NCBI RefSeq assembly: GCF_937616625.2
Contig: NC_065576.1
Coordinates: forward strand, 5,086,501 to 5,150,500
Direction: 5' to 3'
Length of the DNA stretch: 64,000 bases
From: Mercurialis annua
Taxonomy: Eukaryota > Streptophyta > Magnoliopsida > Malpighiales > Euphorbiaceae
The position numbers and the translations under genes are program-made. How positions within the stretch are numbered: position 1 is the first letter of the stretch; every line of letters starts with the position of its first letter. Below the pieces are notes generated by a model, which worked only from the letters and a program-made list of their open reading frames with translations, did no database searches and had not been told where the DNA came from. Below, one piece after another: positions 23,547 through 34,988 of the stretch.

Positions 23547-26500
23547 TTATACAGCTTTTGGTTGGATTTGCTCAAAATCAAAAACCTCAAACATGAGGCG
23601 TCTAACGTCCGGTTTTCCGTACACGGTGTACGAAAGTCCATGAAGAGCCTGTTGAACAGCAGTTGTAGCCGGGTTTCTGAGCCTCCGATTGTTTTCGTAT
23701 GCGTCGATAACCTCCTCAGAGTAAACAATAAAGTGATGCAAATGCTTATCTCTCAAGTATCTCCCACAGAATTTGTTCATTAGAAGACGACGATGCCTCT
23801 CTTGCAGCCATTTTCCGGGAGCATCTAAATGCTTCATCAACAATCTCTCGGCCAGCACAAGATCCTACAGTTAACAAGCACATGTATTTTCTTAAATTGA
23901 TATTTACAAAACTTTATGTTGATCTAATAATCTTTCTGCATCAACTTTTTGTTCTAATGAACAAATTCGACAGAGACATGTAAAAGCATAGTTGCAACAG
24001 CATGGAAACCTTATGATAAGAATTACCTGAATCTTTTGGCCAACATATTCTAGTCGTTCAAAACAAAACCGAGGATGATCAAATTTGTATTTTGATGGAT
24101 GCAAGAAACAAAGCTGTGACAAAGTAACAAATTAAACCATATTAGAAAACAAATGAACAATAAACTAAAACTACTAAAAACTTTTACTTTGATGTGCAGA
24201 ATTTGGTAATTAGATGTCACTTATTGTGTTTTACGATACCAAAAGGAATACGTGAAAAAGGTAGCTATTGGCTGGTTTTTATTCAACAATAGACGTTTTA
24301 TATTTAAGAAAACCATATTGAAGATACTTATGATTCATGAAACAGCATAGATGTGTAAATATACTCATTCACACGGCTAATACAATACTATTGTACGAAA
24401 TACTGGAAATACCTGTAACCCGAGTCCAAGCTCTATATTTCTAGCTTCAGTAATGTCTGGAATTCTGTCTGACATCGCCAGTGGATATCCTAGTGTTTTC
24501 ATGACTTTTGGTCTGCTGTCATAATCCCATATATTTCCTCGGAAACGATGCATGCCTGGGGGGACACAAGCTCTGAAAAGCCTAGGGTGTGCAAAGAGTG
24601 CATCTTCAGGAGGCTGAAAAAGAGTTTAACGTTGAAATTTCAGATAATATCAAGAATGAAACTAAATATACTTCCTCTACAAATTGCGATCCATTGCAAA
24701 TGTTCATTATTTTTAATACTACATAAGTCATACTCAAATTAAATAAATAATATCAAGTTTTTTTCTGATTTAATTGAATTTCATCATGAAGTATTATCTG
24801 ATATCTCAGTCACAGCTTCAAATTCGGCATGCAAAGACTGTTAAAAGATTGCAGTTTTCTTATATCTACAGCAATGATGATGACATAAGTTCACTATCTG
24901 ATCAGAAAACTCAGAGACAGGGGTTTAAATTTACATGTTCTATGTTTCTTATGTATATAACTCTAGTAGAGAAATAAATTTATACTAATGCCAACAGAAG
25001 AGAGCTTGCCTTATAAGCAGCAACATCTTGCCAACTAAGGTTGTTCCCTTCAAATTCCACAGAAACATAATCGACATCTTCAAGTTGCCGCCTTAGCCTC
25101 GGCTGGCAATCTTCAGCTTCTGGGTCCATCCCAAATACTTCAAAAAGAACTCGATATACTTCTGGCATGCCAAAACACAGGTAAATTGCACCAAAAAGAG
25201 CCCAAAACACAGACCTGTCAATATAACAATAAAGTCAGTCATTTAAATATTCTTTTTACTGATCAAAGAAATTCATAAGCTATTTTAATCAGCAAGTATA
25301 ATGTTGTGCTTGTTAAATGTAATTTAGTATATAAATGTCAGTTCATTGACCATCCGATCCATGTCAATGTGACATATTTGAAATTGTGCAATAATATTAA
25401 ACGAATCAACTGAATTCAACTAGCACCTCATTTCCAAATGAGTAGGGGGAAATCTTGTCAAACAATGTATATATGCACATAACTTAGTTAAGGTTAAACT
25501 TCTACCAAAAAATCAAAATATCGCACTGATATCTTAAGGACCTCCATTAACAGATGCTTCTAAAATTTCAACAAATATTATCTTTCCCAATAAGTTTTCC
25601 TCACCTCCTTTCTATAGGAGGATGGAGAGACTGTTAAACCAATATGTGTAAAACATTTTGTCTATTGACTTCTCTTATCATTTTAGTGGGATTGGATTGA
25701 GATTCTTCTTTCTTTAGCTCAATAGCAAAACAGCTAATTAGGCTCCATCTATAGCCTTCAACAACTACTCCCTTCGTCCAAAATTGATTGGCGACATACT
25801 CACTCCATTTTATTTTAATGTACCTACCATCATTAATGAGGACGTATATGACAATTAATCATATGAGTAATAACTAAGTGCTTATGTGATAGAGAAACTT
25901 GGAATAGTGTATACAAATATGGAATAGAGAGAGTAATATTATATAGCTACCACATTAATTCAGTAGTATAATATAAATAGTCAAGCTTCTATTATTATTT
26001 CCACACTAGGGAAAACGGTTTAAGATCAATCCCACTAGGTGCCAGCAAGCATATAACTCTATTCCTAAATCAAAGAAGTACATAAATAGATAAACTCGCA
26101 TCTCCTTATACCAGAAGAGCTCACTGATGATCTATCTTGAAAAACATGGATAATAAAATGTTCTGCAGCATATACGAATGACCATCTAGAAATGTGATTC
26201 TTTATAGACAACCTATGTTGCAGGAAACTTTTTGAGTTCTTAGTTTTGACGTTTCGTTTCCATATTCAGTAACGCTTCTAAAACTCCAAAACTCTATATT
26301 CATAATCTACCTAGCAAAGAATTTTGTTTAACCGTTTCTATTTCTGGCATTTCCCGTTTCAGTTTTAGTTCCGTGCTACATAGAACACAACAAAACTCGA
26401 GTAAAGTAGCCTACTAGGATCAACTAATTAAGAATCTTTAACATAAGCTAACACTGAGCACATTCTATAGATTATTATTTCTAATGCTGTGAAGAAAAAC

Positions 26501-27283
26501 TCACTTGACAGGCGGTTCTCGATCTTTCCGAAGCAACTTATCAATATCATCATAAGGAAAAACCAAGTTCTGCAAGCTAGCAGCTTTCATCCACTTAGGC
26601 AAACTCCTCTTCCCAATCAAAGCAAAAACCCTCTCCCTCATGGGCGCGGGCGACTCCCTCGGATACCTCTGCAAAAAAAACTCACAGAAAGCCAACTCCA
26701 ACACATACTGCCCCAAGAAAACAAGCCTCGAATGCGCATACTTAACATGCCTAGCATTAGTCCTCTCACAGCTCGGGTGCTGAAACGCCAAATACAACAA
26801 TGTATCAAATTGTTTCGCAGGATTATCCTCCCCAAGCCCATCCGACGCCTCCAAAGAATACCCTAAAGCCTGCTTAGCTTCAAGCAAGTACTCATCGATC
26901 CACGTTTTATCGACACTGTTTAGCCTCGACGAGGGTAAACAAGAACTGAGCAAAGGGAACTGCTTGAGTGATAATTGTGGGCTATTCAAGAATCTTTGAG
27001 CTAGTTTCGTGTCGTCTAGGGGCGGTTTTAGTATGAATCTTTTGGGCGGGACTTTTTTCTTGGGGGAGATGATTTTCTTGCGCTCTGCAAGCTCTTTGAG
27101 CAGTCTTTGTGGGCTATTCTGTGGTAATTCTTGTGGTGGGTCTATAGCTACTGCTAAAACACGGAAATTTTGCGGGGATTTTGTGGGGTTGAAGTGGATT
27201 TGGAGAGGGATTGGAGAGAATGAAGATGTGAATGAAATGTCTGATAATTTGGTGAAGTAAGTGAATGAAGAGGAAAGCTCCAT
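23547..27283 (-). CDS. RNC1: RNC1-like chloroplast RNase III-domain protein (529 aa, five exons)
   Basis: Exons on the minus strand: 27283-26505, 25214-25010, 24613-24413, 24113-24027, 23864-23547. Intron 2 uses a GC donor (AAG|GCAAGC); the others are GT-AG. All joins keep frame and give 529 residues, close to the family length. A Ser-rich chloroplast-type N-terminus is followed by two mini-RNase III domains. Their signature motifs read SRLVFLGQ (185-192) and FERLEYVGQ (413-421), where active enzymes have ERLEFLGD. The catalytic Asp is replaced by Gln in both. This matches plant RNC1, which lacks nuclease activity and helps splice group II introns in the chloroplast. Function is by family resemblance. 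Confidence 0.92.
25768..25933. mobile_element. Stowaway-like MITE in RNC1 intron 1
   Basis: The left end reads TA then CTCCCTTCGTCC, close to the usual Stowaway terminus CTCCCTCCGTCC. The right end, reverse-complemented, reads CTCTCTCTATTCC, an imperfect match, and is followed by TA. Size (166 bp) and TA flanks fit a Tc1/mariner-type MITE. The right terminus is diverged, so the call is moderate. Confidence 0.5.
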
Positions 27284-27546
27284 GGTTTTTAAGTGTCAAA
27301 AATGGTGTTGTTTTTGCATTTGTAATGCGGGGAACTGAGTGAAGTAAAATAATTTGGGTGTTGGGTTTTGGGGAAGAGATGGATAAGATGAATCTGGGGA
27401 AGAAGAAGAAGAGGAAAGAGGGTGGCAATTTTTTCAGTGTGATTTTTATTTTTTGGAGGGTCTTGATTGAGAAATGCAGACGACGCGTCGTAGGCCATTG
27501 TTGCCTTAAATTGATTCATGTCTTTGTAAAAAGACAAAATCACACA
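27284..27546 (-). promoter_or_regulatory. 5' flank of RNC1
   Basis: The leader and promoter of RNC1 should lie here. I see no clear TATA box, which is common for plastid housekeeping genes. The retroposed unit begins directly beyond it. Confidence 0.35.
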
Positions 27547-27556
27547 AACATACTCC

Positions 27557-28164
27557 ATTTTTTTTTTTTTGAGAATAATAAAAATTTTATTAATAGGGAA
27601 ATAAAAATACAACTTGATTAAATATTGAACAAATCAATACATTCAAGAAGTACAATAATAGAACATCAGTAAAATAACAGAAAATCATATCTAATTTCTT
27701 CAATCGCATTGACGGAGCTCTTTGAATATGCAACTCGGCGATCCGCCCGCTCCACTCGAAGGTTATTTTAAACCAGAAATCGACTCTTTGGTCTTTAAAT
27801 GAGTCCAATTGAGAGAATATTAGAAATAAAATTTCTACTGATAGCACTTCAGATCTACGCTCCGTAGATAATTCCATCAAGGAAATAGCAGAACCCATAA
27901 AGGGTAAGAGGCAGAACTCCACAAAGGAAGACAAAACATCCATAAAGGAAGAAATAAAAATACCAACAGATCTCAGATCTGTGATTAGTAACGCAAAATA
28001 AACTAAATACGAGATTTGAACAGAAAACGAGAAGGTAGGGAGGTGATTTTGAACCAAAAAATGGCCAAAATCACCTCCCTCTTGTTGCGGCTAGGGTTTC
28101 TGAAAAGAAAAAGAGAGTTTAGAGACATGAGAGAGAAAAATGAGTTTTTTTTGAAATATTAATT
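27557..28164 (-). mobile_element. Retroposed 0.6-kb unit (LINE-like or processed copy) with 10-bp target duplications
   Basis: AACATACTCC occurs at 27547-27556 and 28165-28174. On the minus strand the unit starts near 28164 and ends in about 13 A residues (the T run at 27558-27570), which is the signature of poly-A-primed retroposition. It contains one open frame of 155 codons (28057-27590, minus) with no recognised domain. Near the start is a perfect 15-bp inverted repeat, AGGGAGGTGATTTTG at 28037-28051 against 28066-28080. It could be a short LINE-derived element or a processed transcript of an unknown gene. Confidence 0.6.
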
Positions 28165-28227
28165 AACATACTCCTTTTTTTTTATTTTTAGTTTATGTCT
28201 TTATCTTTTAATTTTTTTTAATGAATA

Positions 28228-29161
28228 AAAGATCACTTTACCCCCTCAACTTGGTACAAAATATCAAAAACGTTCACATTGAAAAAATCGAATCAATTTT
28301 ACCTTGAAATTTACAAAACCGGTACAAAAACACCCCTATGCAAACGTGGCACCTTAATTGGAGAGTGAATTTCTAATTAATTATATTTAAACACTAACTA
28401 ATGATAAATAAATTCTAATTAATTTAAAAAAATTAAATTATTTTTAATTATTTTTCTAGCTATGGCGAGAAGGAGGAGTCTACTCGCAAAAGAAAAGAGC
28501 TGCTGCTTCTCAGAGGAGCAGCAGCTCTTCTCCTCGCCGCGAAGAGCATGATGAACAAACCCATCTGGATTTGTTCATCTTCTTTAAGAAGATAAACAAA
28601 CTCAGATGGGTTTGTTCATCAATGGATGAACAAGAAACTTGTTCATGAACAGACCCATAAAGGGTATCCATCAAATTGATGAACAGACTCATGGGTTTGC
28701 TCATCAATTTGATGAATAGACCCATGGGTTTAATCATTTTAATGATCCACGGATATGTTTTAAATTAAAAAATAAATAATTTTTTTTTATTAAAAATTTA
28801 AAAGTTTTGGTTAAAATATATAAAATTTTGGGATTAATTTATTTTTCATATATATATATTAGGAGATTAATTTGTTATTTTAAACTTTTAAATTAAAGAA
28901 ATTAATTTTTTTAATTATTAAATATTAATTTAAAATATTTTAAAAAGATTAAGACTATTCTAAACCTTTTTCTATAAAAATCCACTTTTGTAAAATGAAA
29001 TCACTATCAAAACTGAAGAGTGTATTTCACTCTTCTAGATGAGAGTGGGGAGGGGGGGTTTTGTACCAAATTTGACAAATTCAGGATAAAAGTGATTATG
29101 TTTTGCTAATTTGGACGTTTTTGATATTTTGTGCCAAGTTCAGAAGATAAAGTGATCCTTC
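28228..29161. mobile_element. Foldback element with long imperfect terminal inverted repeats
   Basis: About 115 bases at each end are imperfect inverted copies. The left end reads GATCACTTTACCCCCTCAAC then TTGGTACAAAATATCAAAAA. The right end, reverse-complemented, reads GATCACTTTATCTTCTGAAC then TTGGCACAAAATATCAAAAA. The style is that of Mutator-type MITEs. I did not find a clean target duplication, so the ends are approximate. The interior holds the hairpin train listed separately and AT-rich filler. No transposase is seen. Confidence 0.65.
28495..28714. repeat. Train of hairpin-forming inverted repeats
   Basis: Several near-perfect inverted repeats follow one another. A 13-bp pair AAGAGCTGCTGCT is at 28495-28507 and 28517-28529. 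A pair of about 35-bp arms is at 28551-28619, its first 17 bp perfect. A 9-bp pair is at 28626-28634 and 28638-28646. A 14-bp pair CATCAAATTGATGA is at 28669-28682 and 28701-28714. The words 'gatgaaca' and 'cccat' recur throughout. A 75-codon open frame across it only reflects the repeats. Confidence 0.8.
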
Positions 29162-29824
29162 ATTCAATTTTTAATTTTAGTTCATTTTTCAATTTTCAAT
29201 TTCAATTGCAACCATTTATCCAAATTGCAATGAAAAAAAGTCCAAATAAACCTCTTATGTTACTTCATTTTTAAAATTTATTATTATAAAAATGTAAATT
29301 GAAACAATATGGCATAATTTAAACGACATATTTAAAAAATTTCGCACTCTAATTTGGATAAAGGGCTATAATTAAAAAGGAAAATCGAAATAAAATTAAA
29401 AAATTTAAAAGATGAAATTGTAAATGAAAAAAATAAAAAAAGGTGAAGTATTTTTAAGTGATTAATTTTCTGTAAAAAAGTCTCATACTTGATATTTTGA
29501 CTCAATTTGCCTCTTCGGACGAGGTGCTACAAAATAATTTGAATATTTCATATCAATTGAAGCTGCTATGGTGGAAATATATAATACAGTTTGAAACTGA
29601 AGATATAAACCGAATCAAATGTCAAATTTTGAGTGTTTTATTTCAGTTATAATATTGACTTTAATCAATCTCTTATATCAAATTTAGAGTTAGATGAAGT
29701 TTTGTTGGAGTCATAAACTTATTTTATTCGAACTCAATACTTCTAACCTCTAGATAAAAATATATTTTCTAACTGTTAACAAGAGTCTTTTTTTTTTTTA
29801 TGGAAAACTGTTAACAAGAGTTGA
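29162..29824. other. AT-rich spacer, no gene seen
   Basis: Low-complexity AT-rich sequence between two TIR elements. No open frame or recognisable repeat family. Confidence 0.4.
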
Positions 29825-29833
29825 TTATTAGTA

Positions 29834-30338
29834 GGCCTAATGTATTAAAAAACCCCGACCTTTTAGCCCCTTTTCAATCATACCCTGACGTTAAAAATTT
29901 GTCAATTTTACCCTATTTTGCATTTTTGTGTTTCAATTGTACCCTGAAAAATTAAATTAACGTCTTTTGCGTTTGGAAATTTGTTTAAAACATTCTCCAT
30001 GTCTCGCATATATTAATTGTATATTTTTAAAATTTATTTAAATTTAGTTAAATTAATTAAGAATTTAAATTAGTGTTAATTTGATTATGGTTTTTAGTTA
30101 GTTTTTAAAAATAAAGGACTTATTTGTACTTTTTTTTAATAAAAAAGAATTTAATTTCATGTTTAGACTTAATTAATTGAATGATTTCATCATTTAAGTA
30201 AAAAAATTAACAAAAATTAAAATATTGGGGTACAATTGAAAACGGAAAATTAAAAAGTGGGTAAAATTAACAAATTTTCAACGTCGGGGTGGAATTGAAA
30301 AAAAGTTTAAAGGTGAGGGGTTTTTGAGTGATTAGACC
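29834..30338. mobile_element. Mutator-type MITE with 9-bp target duplication TTATTAGTA
   Basis: TTATTAGTA flanks both sides (29825-29833 and 30339-30347). The left end GGCCTAATGTATTAAAAAAC and the reverse complement of the right end, GGTCTAATCACTCAAAAACC, are related, and the inverted similarity continues for about 110 bases. A 9-bp duplication with long TIRs is characteristic of Mutator-like elements. At 505 bp with no transposase it is non-autonomous. Confidence 0.85.
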
Positions 30339-30389
30339 TTATTAGTATTATGCCTATTTAAAGGAAGCAACCATAATTTGAAAGAGTTA

Positions 30390-31238
30390 AGCATTTTCAA
30401 TGATAATCACTAAAATAATATAAACTTTACATTAAAACTACACTGTTAGAGTGTTTCATTTCTAACAATTAATTTTATCTTTCACTTTAAAATAATATTT
30501 TCATTATATTCTTATCCAATAAAATTTTAAATATTTTACACTTACACACATGAATTATTCAATACATCCATATATTTATTTATAATAAAATATATTATTA
30601 ATTCTGATAATATATTTACTAAATATGTTTATATATTTTAAATATTATATTTATTAGAAAAATATTAAATAATAAAAGTACAGAAATATACTCTATTTAA
30701 AACATTAGAATATTAAATTATATGTTTTTTTATTTATATTTCAAGTATTTTAATTTTAATGTTGTTCTTGTGTGTTTTTTTAACTGTTGAATTAATAAAT
30801 ACAAATTTATTTTATTTTATGTTCACATATATAATCTAAATATGTTCATTAAACAAATAAATATATTTATTAAAATAACTATATTTATTAAATTTACTGT
30901 ATTTATAAAATGTTGAATTAATTAATATAAAAAATTGTTAATGTTATATATTTAAATTTTCAATTAAATCAAACATTTTTATTTGAATTATATTGAAACA
31001 AAAACTAACAAATACTTTAGTAATGAAATTTATAATAAAACAGAAAAGTAAAAGTAAAATAGAGTTATTCTATTTATTTTATTTTTAATAGTATTTTATT
31101 TTAAACTATACTATAATAGAATGACTCTATGTATAAAATTAAAAAACAAAATACATTATAATAAAATTGGAATATAAAGTATTATAGGAGAATATTTCTA
31201 TACTAAATTAATAAAATAGTGCATTGTTGGAGATGGCC
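30390..31238. mobile_element. Candidate Tourist-like MITE (TTA target duplication)
   Basis: The left end AGCATTTTCAATGATAATCA follows a TTA. The right end, reverse-complemented, reads GGCCATCTCCAACAATGCAC and is followed by TTA. The ends are similar but diverged. The 'CCATCTCCAACAATG' terminus is common in plant PIF/Harbinger MITEs. The interior is extremely AT-rich. Confidence 0.4.
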
Positions 31239-31730
31239 TTAAGGATCGAGCTTCAACCTCATGCATAAAAAAAGTTTATCATAATTAGACCAAGCTTTTA
31301 AATGCGTTAAAAATTGAAAATTGCATAGTCTATTTTTAAAGGTTAAATATAAAATATTTAAATGGTATTGCCAAAATTAAAAATCGTAATTAAAAAGTTT
31401 CTTTTTAATTAAAGGAGTAGTTATTTTCTAAAGAATTAAGAAGGGAAAAAAATTCAAGATTTGCTATGTGTAAAATTTACTAACGTTTTTTCTTTTTAAC
31501 AATTTACAGTATGTTTATTTTTAGTATTCTTCCACAAATTATAGCAAATTCAAATGCCTACATTTTTAACGGCATTTTAATAACACCTAGAATTTTACCG
31601 ATAATAAATAATTAATCAATAATTTTAACTTTTATGGTTCTCTAATATTTTTTAAAATTAAAATAAAATACTAAAATTCATAACATTTTCCTATATTTGA
31701 CTAATCCCTAGTATTTTACAATGATACTAA
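31239..31730. other. AT-rich spacer, no gene seen
   Basis: No open frame, inverted repeat or known family recognised. Confidence 0.4.
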
Positions 31731-31739
31731 ATTTTTTAA

Positions 31740-32076
31740 GGCTTAACCTATATAGAGATCCCTGTACTTTACACATTTTTTTCCGTAGGTCCTTATATTT
31801 CCTTTTTGTATTATTTGGTCCCTTTACTTACCTATTTTTGATTTTTAGGTCCTTTATGAGTTTTTTCCGGTCCTTTTGTGTGGCTGGAGGAAACAAAAAT
31901 TGTAAGTAGAGGGACTGGAGAAAACAAAAATTGTAAGTAGAGGGACTGGAAAACACTCGCAAAGGACCTGAAAATCAAAAATAGGTAAGTAAAGGGACCA
32001 GATAATACAAAAATGAAGTATAAGGATCTACCGAAAAAAAAGTGTAAAGTACAGGGACCTCTATATAGGTTTGGCC
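31740..32076. mobile_element. Mutator-type MITE with 9-bp target duplication ATTTTTTAA
   Basis: ATTTTTTAA occurs at 31731-31739 and 32077-32085. The left end is GGCTTAACCTATATAGAG; the reverse-complemented right end is GGCCAAACCTATATAGAG. The inverted arms run about 120 bases with high identity, for instance both read GGTCCCTTTACTTACCTATT. The 337-bp unit is almost entirely two arms around a 31-bp tandem duplication, AACAAAAATTGTAAGTAGAG and continuation, at about 31890-31951. No transposase. Confidence 0.9.
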
Positions 32077-32085
32077 ATTTTTTAA

Positions 32086-34988
32086 ATTATATTTTTTTCT
32101 AATCCATACTAATTTTTAACATTTAACTACAATTTATATTTCAAATTATAATTAATAAAAAATTCACTCACCTCTTGTATTCCTCAAAAAAATAGTACGT
32201 TGTCACACCTCTAAATTTCAACGTCTTACTCCAATAATCACAAATTACTAAAATCGCAAATCCAAACAAAAATAAAATTTAGAGAATAGTGAGTATCTTT
32301 TTAATTTGCTAAAGGTAGAGGATAGTGGGTTTGGCTGTGCATTTTCAGCACGCCCAAACCCATAATTTATACAGGAGAGTCCACAATCACCCCTGTATGT
32401 GCATTGAGTGGGAATCATCCTTAATCACAATTAAAAAGAATTTGCAATTGTGAATTGCGGATTTTCCCACGAATCTGCTATTGAGGTGGAGGTACTAAAT
32501 GAGAATTTTTTTTATAGAGAAATTATTCCATCAAAAATTCCTCACAGTTTAGCTCAATCTTGCAAAACAATGGTTTATGCTTTTATGTTTTTATGATTGA
32601 GTCTAAATTGTAGATTTGTACTCTGTTGATTATATATATATATATATTTATATTATGTATATATTATTATATATTATGTATATATGTATATATGTGGATA
32701 ACGGCTAAACTATGTAAGCTCTAGTTTTACCATCAAAAAAAAAAAATGTAAGCTCTAGTTTCTGAATGTTTTTATTTTATCTATCCAAAAAATTAAAATT
32801 TAAAAAATATTTAACCAAAAAATCAAATATATATATATTCAGAGCACTAAATTAAATTTAAATCATCTATTTAGGTATTTTACTGAACATGTTATATACA
32901 TTATAAGAAATTAATCTAAATGCGTAATAAATACAAACCTACAATGATATTATTTTATTTACTTTAATTTTAATATAATCAATGTTGAAGTTTACAATAT
33001 TATATTGGTGCATCTTCATTGAGCATGTATTGCTTTATTGACATTTTATAATAATGATGGTTCATATCAACGAGGTATAACTCAAGTTATATAAATGTTG
33101 GACAATTTTCTATTAAAATCACGTGTTCAATTTTTTTCACAAACGCTCTCACTCTCCAATTATTAAAAAAAAAAAATAGTTATGATTCATAAAATTTACT
33201 ATTTTATTTTTTAAATAAGTAAAATTTGTTATATTTATTTTAAATTATATTAAAATTAAAAACATTAAATGAAATTTTGAAATGTGCAATTTTTTTTAAA
33301 TTATACTAAGATATTTTAAATATTTAAAAGGAAACTAATAATATACATACAAAAATATTCTAGTAGAATTAATATTTCATTTTTATTTTTTTAATAATTG
33401 TGAAGGAGGAGTACTTGGAGAAGGAATTAAATACACGACTTTAGCATAATAATGTTTTAGTTAAATTAATATAACTTAAAAGGTATTTTTATTTTTTAAT
33501 TATTATTTAAGAATTTTAATTAATAATTTATATAAATAAAAATTATTTTAAAATAATAAAAAACAGTCAAATACGTTAAAAGATAAGTCAACTAATTTTT
33601 TTTTTGCCAAAGATAATAATATATAAATAGAAAAAAGAATGACCATTTCATGAAGAAAATGAGCCATTCTTTAAACAAATAAAGCAATGTGGATTTTGTG
33701 GTTATTATAAGAACCGTCCTAATACACATTCGTTTAATAAATTAAGTTATTCAAAACTTGAATAATTTGCTAATTGAACGGTAGCACGAAAAAAAGTACA
33801 ATATTAAGAAAAAAACTTACGAGTAGTAACTATAGGCATAACGTAAATTGTACCTTATGAGTGTAAATATAGTTAACATAGATGAAGAGGCCATCTATGA
33901 ATAACTCTCTCAACATATTATACTTGTTCATATATTATAAAAAATAATAAATAAAAAATAGTTTAAAGTAACATATCTGATTTTTTGAATTATCTACTGA
34001 GGATTGAAGTTAGAGGGGCCGTTTAAGAGGCCCCTCTTTTATAGAAGAGTTTTCATTATAAAAAAAACTCATCTGATATTTAAAAGAAAAAATTAATAGT
34101 AATTTACTCAATGCATTTATTTATTCAAAATTACAGGAATCAAAAATCGAGTTTTTATGTTCCTTTTTATACTGCTTTTTAGACAAATTAAAATCAATTT
34201 ATTTTCAAAATAGTATTCAATTTTCTTTTTTGTGATTTAGTTAAGAGATTCGATTGTGGTGTTTTTGATAGTTGTTTTATCAAATTTAGGCTCCAAATCT
34301 AAAACATTTTGATTTATCTGGTTCTTTTTGGTTCTGTCAATGGTTTTCAAGTCCCTTACCTTATACCCTATACAGATGCTTTTTATGTGGCTTAATTTCT
34401 TGATGCAAAAGGGTGTTACTTTTTCTCCACTCTATAATTACTGATTTGTGGAGTTTGGGGTCTCTCATTACCCAAATCTCTCTTCAAAAACTGGTTTCTT
34501 GGTTTTCACCAGCAATATTGGCAATTTCGTATATGCTTGAAACGATTGATGTGAAATTTTTGCTGCTATAAACTCATTGTCTACCACGAAGGGTCTTAAG
34601 CTTGATTGAAATGGTTTGCAAGTGAGCATTCCATTAGGTATTTAAAATGCAAGTAACTGAATTCCGTTACTATTTCTTTGAGATAAGCTGGATGGAGTCC
34701 AACAGGAGTCAACTAATTTATTAGTATCATACAAACAGCATCATTATTTCTCATAAAATAATTTATTAGTCCATATATTATAGTATGATGGCACTTGGAG
34801 TAAAATTAGAGGCTTCCTATAATAGATGTACTACCCTTGTTCATATGTAATATAATCGCAAAGGTCGTACAGTTGCAAAGATGAGAATTAAAAAATCGTA
34901 AAAAAGATAAATTTTCACTTGAAGAGTATAAATGAAAAGCAGTGGAATAAAACAAGTATGTATGTAAATAACCCAAACAATTTCCAAT
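32086..34988. other. Long AT-rich intergenic region, no gene seen
   Basis: Includes a TA-rich microsatellite-like tract at about 32628-32692 and a small GC-richer hairpin at 32327-32361 (GGGTTTGG...CCAAACCC). The segment 34160-34720 is less AT-rich and has short coding-like words, but I found no frame or family. The F-box gene's 3' UTR should lie at the right end. Confidence 0.4.

Noticed and set aside
28510..28737. 75-codon minus-strand frame
   Set aside because: Its repeated Met-Gly-Leu-Phe words only mirror the hairpin repeats.
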